From Umezawaea sp049997955 (GTDB lineage: Bacteria; Actinomycetota; Actinomycetes; Mycobacteriales; Pseudonocardiaceae), in assembly GCA_049997955.1 (NCBI GenBank), contig JAEBDY010000004.1, positions 186,001-250,000 of the forward strand: DNA of 64,000 bases, in the 5' to 3' direction. Made by a program: the position numbers and the translations under genes. This document shows positions 31,119 through 40,100 of the stretch, piece after piece. Numbering within the stretch: the stretch's first letter is position 1; each line of letters starts with the position of its first letter. The notes under the pieces are model-generated. The model did no database searches, had not been told where the DNA came from, and worked only from the letters and a program-made list of their open reading frames with translations.

Positions 31119-34100
31119 TTACAAACCCCTTCGAGCGAGAGCGGCGTTGGCCGCCGCGTGGTCGCCCGCCATCATCTCGACGTGCCGCCCCGATCCCTCC
31201 ACGACGGTGACGACGCCCGAGGTGGCGCGCTGCCAGGTGGACGGCCAGTCGTCCCCGTGGTCGCCGTCCGCCGCGCGCACCAGCAGGACGTCCGCCGCGA
31301 TCGTCCCGGTGCGGACCAGGTCGTTCCAGTACTCCACGTAGGCGGCGCGCTTGGTCGCCGCCCGCTCCTGGATGCCCTCGGACGCGAGGGCCGCGCGCAG
31401 CTGCGGGTCGAGCAGCCGCAGCCCCTCGGCGATGTCGGCGACCACGCGGTCCCTGATGCGGTCGGCGGACTCGTGGGACGACTCGTCGTGCACGAGGACG
31501 TCGTAGAGCACCAGGTCGGCCACGGTGCGACCGCGGGCCTCCAGCTCGCGGGCCACCTCGAACGCCAGGTTGCCGCCCGCGGAGTAGCCGCCGAGCCGGA
31601 GCGGACCGTCCGGTTGGGCCTGTGCGACCAGGTCGGCGTAGCGGGTGACCCGGTCGGGGGTCTCGACGAAGTCGAAGGCGTGGACGGCCGTGCCCGGCAA
31701 CGCCTCGGCGAACGGCAGGTACACCAGACCCCAGCCCGCGATCGGCGGGAACAGGAACAGCTTGTCGTCGTGGTCGGGCGACAGCCGCGTCATGGGCTCC
31801 TCCCCCGCCGCCTCGCCGAGCCGCAGCGCGCGGTCGACGGTGGCGGCGACCTCGCGGACGGTCGGCCGCTGGATCGCGGCGGCGAGCGGCAGGTTCACGC
31901 CGAACCGCTCGTGCGCGCCCGCCAGCAGCATGACCGCCTTGAGCGAGTGGCCGCCCAGCGCGAAGAAGTCCGCGGTGGCGCTGGTGACCTCGACGCCCAG
32001 CACCTCGCCGAACAGCTCGGCGACCGCGATCTCCAGGTCGCCGTCCAGCGGCTCGACGGCCTCCGGTTCGAGGGTTCCGGGCACGGGCAGGGACTTGCGG
32101 TCGACCTTGCCGTTCGGGGTGAGCGGCAGGCCGTCGAGCACCAGCAGCTCGGGCGGCACGGCGTAGCCGGGCAGTCGGGAGGCCAGGTGCGCGCGGACCA
32201 GTTCGGGCAGGCCGTCGGCCGGGTGGTCCTGGTCGGCGACGACGTACCCGACGAGCGTGTCGGCGTGCACCACGACGACGCTGGCGGCGACACCGGGACA
32301 GCCGGCCAGGACGCTCTCGATCTCGCCCAGCTCGATCCGGTGACCGCGGATCTTGACCTGGTGGTCCTTGCGGCCGAAGAACTCCAGCGTCCCGTCCGGC
32401 AGCCAGCGGCCGATGTCGCCGGTGCGGTAGAGCCGTCCGCCCTCGAACGGGTCGGGCACGAACGCGCGGTCGGTCTGGGCCGGGTCGCCGACGTAGCCGC
32501 GGCCGACGCACGGCCCGGCCACGCAGATCTCGCCCTTCACCCCGAACGGCGCCAGTGCGGTGCGGTCGAGCGGGCCGGTGTCGTCCAGCACGTACAGGCG
32601 GGCGTTCGGGATGGGCCTGCCGATCGGGACCGACGCGCCGGTCGGCGCCGCGGTCATCACGTGGTGGGTGATGTCGTCCGAGGCCTCGGTCGGGCCGTAG
32701 GCGTTCATCACCGGGATGTCGGGCTGGAGGCGGAACCACCGTTCCAGCAGGGGTTTGCGCACCGCCTCGCCGGTCACCAGCAGCATCGTGAGCCCGTCGA
32801 GCGACTCGCCGCCGCGTTCCACCAGGTCGAGCACGACCTCCAGCATGGACGGCACGATCTCCAGCAACGTCACGCCGTCGCGGCGCACCGCGGCCACCAG
32901 CTCGCGCGGGTCGTTGGCGACGTCTTCGGGGTAGACGACGGTCGTGCCGCCGACCACCAGCGCGCCGAAGAACTGCCACACCGAGATGTCGAAGCAGTGC
33001 GACGCCGTCTGGGCCAGCACGGTCGTGGAGTCCATGCCGACGTCGAGCGCCTTGGCCAGCACGTGGTTGAGCATCCCGCGCTGTTCGACCAGCGCGCCCT
33101 TGGGCCTGCCCGTCGAGCCGGACGTGAACAGCGCGTACGCCAGGTCGTCCTGCGAGACGGGATCGCCCGAGACCACGGGCCAGGAGTCGACCTGGTCCAG
33201 GGCCACGAACTCGGCGTCGCAGCCGTCACCGAGGGCCAGGTGCCGCTCGGTGGTCAGGACGGTCCGGCACCCCGCGTCGCCCAGGATGGCGCGGATGCGG
33301 TCGACCGGGTACGCGGCGTCGACCGGCACGTAGGCGGCGCCCGCCTTCCACGCGCCCAGGATCGCCTCGGCCATCGTCGTGCCGCGGTCGAGCAGCACCC
33401 CGACGACCTCCTCCCGCCGCACACCTCGGGCGCGCAGCAGTCCCGCGACCCGCTCGGCTCCCGCGTCCAGGTCCGCGTAGTCGAGCCGGTCCGGCCCGCA
33501 CACCAGCGCGGCGCGTCCGGAGTCGCGGTAGCCCTCGATCAGCGACAGCACCGTCGCGTCGGACGGCAGGTCCAGCGAGCGCGTGTTGACGCCCGCGGTC
33601 AGCTCGGCCCGTTCGGCCGCGTCGAGCAGGTCGATCCGGTGGACGGGCGTCGACGGGTCCGCCGCGACCGCGCGCAGCACCCTGAGCAGCCGGTCGGCGA
33701 TCCGCTCGACGGTGGCGCGGCGGAACAGCGCGGTGGCGAAGTCGAGCTTGAACTCCAGCCCGCCGTCGACCGGGTGCGCGAACAGCTCCAGGTCGAACTG
33801 GCCGCGTCCGGTGTCGACGTCCACCGGGTGCGCGGTGAGGTCGCCGTCGACCGTGCCGCCGAGGTCGAGGTTCTGGAACGCCAGCATCACGTCGAACAGC
33901 GGGTTGCGGCTGGTGTCCCGGGTCGGCTCCAGGCGTTCCACCAGCTGCTCGAACGGGAACAGCTGGTGCTCCATGCCGTCCACCACGGTCTCGCGGACCC
34001 GCGCCAGCAGTCCGGTGAACTCCTGCTCGGGGTCCACGTCGGCGCGCAGCGGCAGGATGTTGAGGAACGGGCCGGGGATGTCCTGCACGTCGGGGTGGAT

Positions 34101-37100
34101 CCGGCCCGCGACCGGGCTGCCGATCACGAGGTCGGTCTGCCGGGTGTGCCGCCAGAGCACGACGTACAACGCCGCCAGCACGGTCATGTAGAGCGTCGCG
34201 CCCGCCGCGTCGCCGACCTCGCGGAGCGCGGACACCAGGTCCCGGTCCGCACGGAAGCGGACGTTGTCCGCGTCGGCGTCCTGCACCGCGGGCCGCGGGT
34301 GGTCGGTCGGCAGGTCCAGCACCGGCACCTCGTCGCCGAACCGGGTGAGCCAGTACCGCTCGGCCGCCCGGAACCGGGCCGAGCCGTGCAGGGCGCGCTC
34401 GTGGGCGACCCAGTCGCGGTACTGCCGCACCTCCGGCAGCGCGTCGCCCCGGTAGAGCGCCAGGAACTCGCGGACCAGCAGGCCGAGCGAGACGCCGTCG
34501 GCGATGATGTGGTGCACGTCGACCAGCAGCAGGTGGTCGTCCGGGCGGCGCAGCAGCGTCATCCTGATCAGCGGCGGACGGGTGAGGTCGAACGGGCGGA
34601 CGAACCGCGCCACCTCGTCCTCGACCGGGCCGGAGGCCGTGCCGACGACTAGTTCGGCGTCGACGGCGCTCACCGGGTGGACGACCTGGAGCAGTTCGCC
34701 TGCCTCCACGGTGAACCCGGTGCGCAGGACCTCGTGCCGGGCCAGCAGGGCGTGGAACACGCCCCGGACCCGGTCGACGTCCACGGCGCCCTCGATCCGC
34801 ACGGCGTGCGGCAGGTTGAGCTGGGTGCCCGACTCGTCGAGCCGGTGGTGCACCATGAACCGGCCCTGGACGCTGGACGCCGGTTGCAGCGGGCTGTCGT
34901 CCGTCCGCGGCAGCGGGGCCGTCTCCGGCTCCACCGCGGCGGCGCGCACCAGGTCCGCGAGCCCGGCGGGCGTCGGGTGGTCGAAGATCTGCGGCAGGGT
35001 CAGCGTCACGCCGGTCGCGCGCTGGACGCGGGACAGCAGCGACACGGCCTGCAACGAGTGCCCGCCGAGCGCGAACGCGCTGTCGTGCACGCCCACGTCC
35101 GCCACGCCCAGCACGTCCGCGAACACGTCGACGATCACCTCTTCGAGGTCGTCGCGCGCCGCGAGGTGCGGTGCGCGACGAGCCGCCGCCGAGGCCTTGG
35201 CCACCGGCAGCGCCAGCAGGTCGGCGACCGTGGGGTGGCGCAGCGGCACCAGGTGGGCGTCGTGGCGGGTCCCCGGAGCGGCGCCGATCTCCACGGGCCA
35301 CGACGGCCTGCCCGCGTCGACCACGGGCGCGCGGCGCAGGTAGTCCTCGGCCGCGTCGAAACCGAGGTCGATCGCCAGCGGTCCGGGTCCGTTGTCCGCC
35401 AACAGGTCGGCGAGCACGCCGTCCTCCGGTCCGACCAGGGTCACCGTGGCCGACCCCGCCCGGTGCAGCGCGGTCGGGGAGCCCCGGTAGCCCAGCACGG
35501 CGAAGAAGTCGGCCGCCTTGGCCGGGTCGGTCACCAGCACGCTCAGACCGCCCTCGGACGCGGGCGCGGCGGGCGGCGCGAGGTCGGGACCGCCCGCGCC
35601 GACGGTCTCCACCAGCTCGACCAGGCCGACCGCGTCCACGTGGAGGAACCGGACCCGGCGACCGCCGAACAGCACGGCGGGCCGCTCGTCGCTCACGGGC
35701 ACGTACGCCACGCCCGCGCGGGTCCAGTCCGCCAGCGCCCGCGGCAGCGACTCGACCTGGAAGCACAGGTGGTACGGGTGCTCGCCGCGGCGGTCGAGCA
35801 GCGACGTGGTCGGCGAGTCCGCGCCCAGGGGCGCGACCAGCTCGACCCGGTGCCAGCCGGGCTTGGCCAGCATGACGAGTTCCGAGCGCTGCGACGGGTC
35901 GCGCACCACGGGTGACGCGGTGAAGCCCCAGGCCGCGAACCGGGTCGCCGTCGCGGTCAGGTCGCGCACCGCGACACCGATGTGGTCGAGCCGGTAGCGG
36001 TCGGCGGGAAGCGGCGGCGCGGCGCTCTCCAGCGCGCGGCCGAACTCCAGCCGCACGTACCGGGGCTCCTCGGGGAGGTCGGCGGCTTCCCAGACACCGT
36101 CCGTCGTGGACGGGGTCCACCCGTGGTCGGCGAGGAACGCGCGCGCGGGCTCGTTGCGGTCCGTTCGGGTGAAGTCGGCCGTGACCCGGACGGCGCCGTG
36201 CTCCGCGGCGACCCGGCGCAGACCGGCCAGCAGCGCCTCCTCGACGGTGCGGCCGAGCACCCGACAGCTCAGCACGATGTTGCGCACGTGCAGGGCGTCG
36301 CCGTCGACCACCGCCAGGACCGCGCCGACGAGGCCGTGGTCGCCGAACCGGTCGCGCACCTCCACGACGTGGCACAGCAGCCCCGGCTCCGCCAGGTCCT
36401 CGCGGCGCAGCCGGAGTCCGCTGAGGTTGAACTGGTTGGTGCGCTGGGTCAGCTGCGCCACCCGGTCCAGCTCGGCGGCCGTCGGCAACCGGTAGGAGGC
36501 GCGCAGCTCCATGCCCGCCAGGAACGACTCGACGGACGGCGCGGCCCGCTCCCCCTCGCGGCGCAGGCGTTCCGCCTGGTAGCGGTCGGCGCGCGCGGTG
36601 TCGTCCGCGGTCACGCCGAAGCGGTCGAGCGCCCACAGGTGCTCCAGGAACCGGGGGTGCTCGGCCGGGTCGGCGGGCAGCCGCACGGTCAGCACGTCCG
36701 GCTCGGCCGCGCGGACCTCGGCGCACTCCGCGCCGCTGTCGTCCAGGAACACCACGCTGTCCAGGCCGAGGCCCAGTTCGTCGGCGAGCGCCCGGAGGTT
36801 GGCGGACTTCGGGTTCCAGTCGATCCGCCACGCCGTGAGGTCGGACCGGTCGAGCAGCATGCCGTCGTTGCGGTCGAACACCTCCCACACGTCCTGCTCG
36901 GCGTTCTTGCTGACCAGGACGAGCAGCATCCCCTCGGACCTCTTGCGCAGCAGCAGGCGTTGCAGGGCCGCGGCGGAGTCGTCCACGACGACGCCGAGCG
37001 GACCGTCCTCGGCGGCGACGCCGCGCCACAGCGTCCCGTCGGCGTCGACCGCGATCACCTTGAACGGCGGCCGGAACCGGTGCACCAGGTGCCGGGCGAC

Positions 37101-40100
37101 CTCGGTGGCCGCCGCCGCGAAGAACCCGTCGGTGAACGGCACCCGTCCGAGGTCGTAGGCCGTGGGGTCGAAGACCTCGCGCACGCCGAAGCGCGCGACC
37201 GGGGCGACCAGGTCCACCACCTCGACGCCGGGCAGCCCGGCCAGGTCGTGCCGCCAGCGTTCGGTGAGGTCGGCGTGCTCCGGGGTCGGCGGCAGCACCG
37301 CGACCAGCAGCGGCCGCGCGTCGGCCGCGGTCCGCACGGCGTCGAGCAGGTCCGGGTAGGTGCCCTCCGGGTCGGCCCAGTCCTCGAAGCGCACCAGGAC
37401 CAGTGCCGGGCCGGTCCCGGCGCGCAGGTCGCTCTCGGGGTCGAGCAACTGCTGGAACACCTGGCCGAAGCCCGCGAACCGGATCCGCGCGTCCAGCCCG
37501 AACTCGCCACACCACCAGCGCAGGTGGTCCGCGATCGGCTCGGCGGTGAACCCGGCGGCGACCACCAGGTCGACGTCGCCGTGCAGCGTCCGGTGCCGCT
37601 TGGCCGCCAGCGCGGCGTCCTCCGCCGCGGACAGCCAGGCCAGGCCGTCCAGGGCGGAGTCCGGAGTGGACACCGCCTCCTGGCAGAGGCGGGTGAACCG
37701 CTCCCCCAGTTCCACCACGGAATCGACGTCCAGCAGCGCGCTGTTCGCCTCCGCGCGCACCAGCAGCGCGCCACCGTCCTGCGGGAACACGTCGAGCTTG
37801 AGGTCGAGCTTCGCGGTGCCGTGCACGACCTCGCGGGAGCGGAAGGCCGGTCCGGCGCGGTCGCCGGTGACGGCCCGGCCGCCCTGGAAGACCAGCATCG
37901 TGTCGAACAGCGGGTTGCGGCCCCGGCCGGGCGGCCGTTCGGCCAGCGCGACGACGTCGTCGAACGGGAGTTCCTGGTGGTCGTAGTCGGCGATCACGCC
38001 GTCCCGGTGCCGGGCCAGCAGGGAGCGGAACGTGTCGTCCGCCCGCACGTCCAGGCGCAGCGGCAGGAAGTTCGCGAACATGCCGACCATCCCGGCGAGG
38101 TCCGGGTGGTGCCTGCCCGCGACCAGCGAGCCGATCACGACCTCCGCCTGCGCCGCGTACCGGGTGAGCAGCGCCGCGTACGCCGAGAGCAGCGCGATGT
38201 TGACGGTCGCGCCCTCGCGTGCGGCCAGGTCGCCGAGTGCGGCGGCGGTGGTCGCGGGGATGGTGAACTCGGTGGTGACGCCCTCGAACGTCTGCCGCTC
38301 CGGTCGGGCGCGGTCGAGCGGGAACGCCAGCTCCGGCACGTCCCGCACCCGGTCGCGCCAGTACGCCCGGTCCACCTCGCCCGTGTCGGCACGGGTGTGC
38401 TGCCAGTGGCTGAAGTCCTTGTAGTGCAGGGCGACCGGAGCCAGGTCGGCACCGCCGAGCACCGCGAGGAACTCGTCGACCAGCACGTCGAGCGACGCGC
38501 CGTCGGCCGCCGCGTGGTGGATGTCCAGGAACAGCACCGCGCGCTCCGGTCCGCGCCGCAGCCAGGTGGCCCGCAGCAACGGGTCCGCGGCCAGGTCGAA
38601 CGGCCGCACCAGGCCGGTGAGCGTGGCGTCCAGCGCGGCCTCGGTCACGTCCAGCACCGGCATCCGCAGCGGCGGGTGCGCGCGAACCCGTTGGCGCACC
38701 TCGCCGTCGAGCACCTCGAACGTCGTGCGCAGCGCCTCGTGGCGGGTCAGCAGGACGTCCAGCGCCGCCTCGACCCGCACGGGGTCGAGCACGCCGTCGA
38801 TCTCCAGCGCGACCGGCATGTTGTAGCTGGTGCCGCTGCCGGAAGCCTCCTGGAGCAGGAAGATCCGCCGCTGCGCCGGGGACGCGAGGTGGTGCTCGGC
38901 GACCGGCGCGGCGGTGATCGGGGCCAGTTCCGCGTGGCCCGCGCGCTCGACCGCCCCCGCCATGCCCGCGAGCGTCGGGTGGCCGAACAGCTCGGCCAGC
39001 GGCAGCGCCCGACCGAGGTCGCGGTGGATGCGGGAGCTGAGCACGGTCGCCACCAGCGACGTGCCGCCGAGGGTGAAGAAGTCGTCGTCCCGACCGACGC
39101 GCTCGACGACGAGGACGTCGCGCCAGATCGCCGCGAGCGCCCGCTCGCCGTCGGTGGCGGGCGGGCGGAACTCCGCGTCCGAGGCGACCGCGGGCGCGGT
39201 CAGGGCCCGCCGGTCCACCTTGCCGTTCGGCGTCACGGGGAACGCGTCGTGCCGGGTGAAGCCCGCCGGGACCATGTACTCGGGCAGCCGGGCCGCGAGG
39301 TGGCGGGCCAGTTCGGCGGGCTCCACGTCGTGGGCGAGCACGACGTGGGCGCCGAGGAACCGGTCACCCCGGCCGTCGTCGTAGGCCAGCACGGCGCAGG
39401 CGCGCACGGCGGGGTGCGTGGCCAGCACGCCCTCCACCTCGCCCAGCTCGACCCGGTTGCCGCGGATCTTGACCTGGTCGTCGAAGCGGCCGACGAACTC
39501 CAGCGTGCCGTCCGACCGCCAGCGCACCTGGTCGCCGGTCCGGTACATCCGCGCGCCGGGCTCGACGCCGAACGGGTCGGGCAGGTAGCTCGCGGCCGTC
39601 AGCGCGGGTTGGCCGAGGTAGCCGCGGCTGACCCCGGCGCCGCCCACGAACAGCTCGCCGACCGCGCCGTCCGGCACGAGCCGCAGCCACGGGTCGAGCA
39701 CGTACGCGCGGTAGTTCGGCCACGGCGCGCCGATCGGGATCTCGCCGACGGCGGGGCTGGTGCCCGTGCCGCCCGCCACGGCGTACGTGCTGGTGGTGAC
39801 GGTCGCCTCGGTCGGCCCGTAGGTGTTGACCAGCTCCACCCGCGCCGTCTCCGCGCCCGCCTCCCAGGCGCGGGTGGACTCCGCGTTGACCCGCTGCCCG
39901 GACAGCGTCACCATCCGCACGGCGTCCGGGAGTGCCGCGCCGGTCTCGCGGAGCTGGTCGTGCCAGCGTTCCCAGAACGCGGTCGGCAGGCCCAGCACGG
40001 TGAGCCCGGTGGCCGCCACGAACTCGTCGAACCGCTGGAACGACGACGTGAGGTCCGCGGGTCGGGGCACGACGGCCGCGCCCACCGCGAGCGCGGGCAG

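Noticed and set aside
35240..37590. Idea that the FkbH-VOC stretch is an assembly error or separate gene
   Set aside because: The frame is open from 42080 to 31119 with C and T domains directly joined to both sides, and no internal start with a ribosome-binding site was seen.
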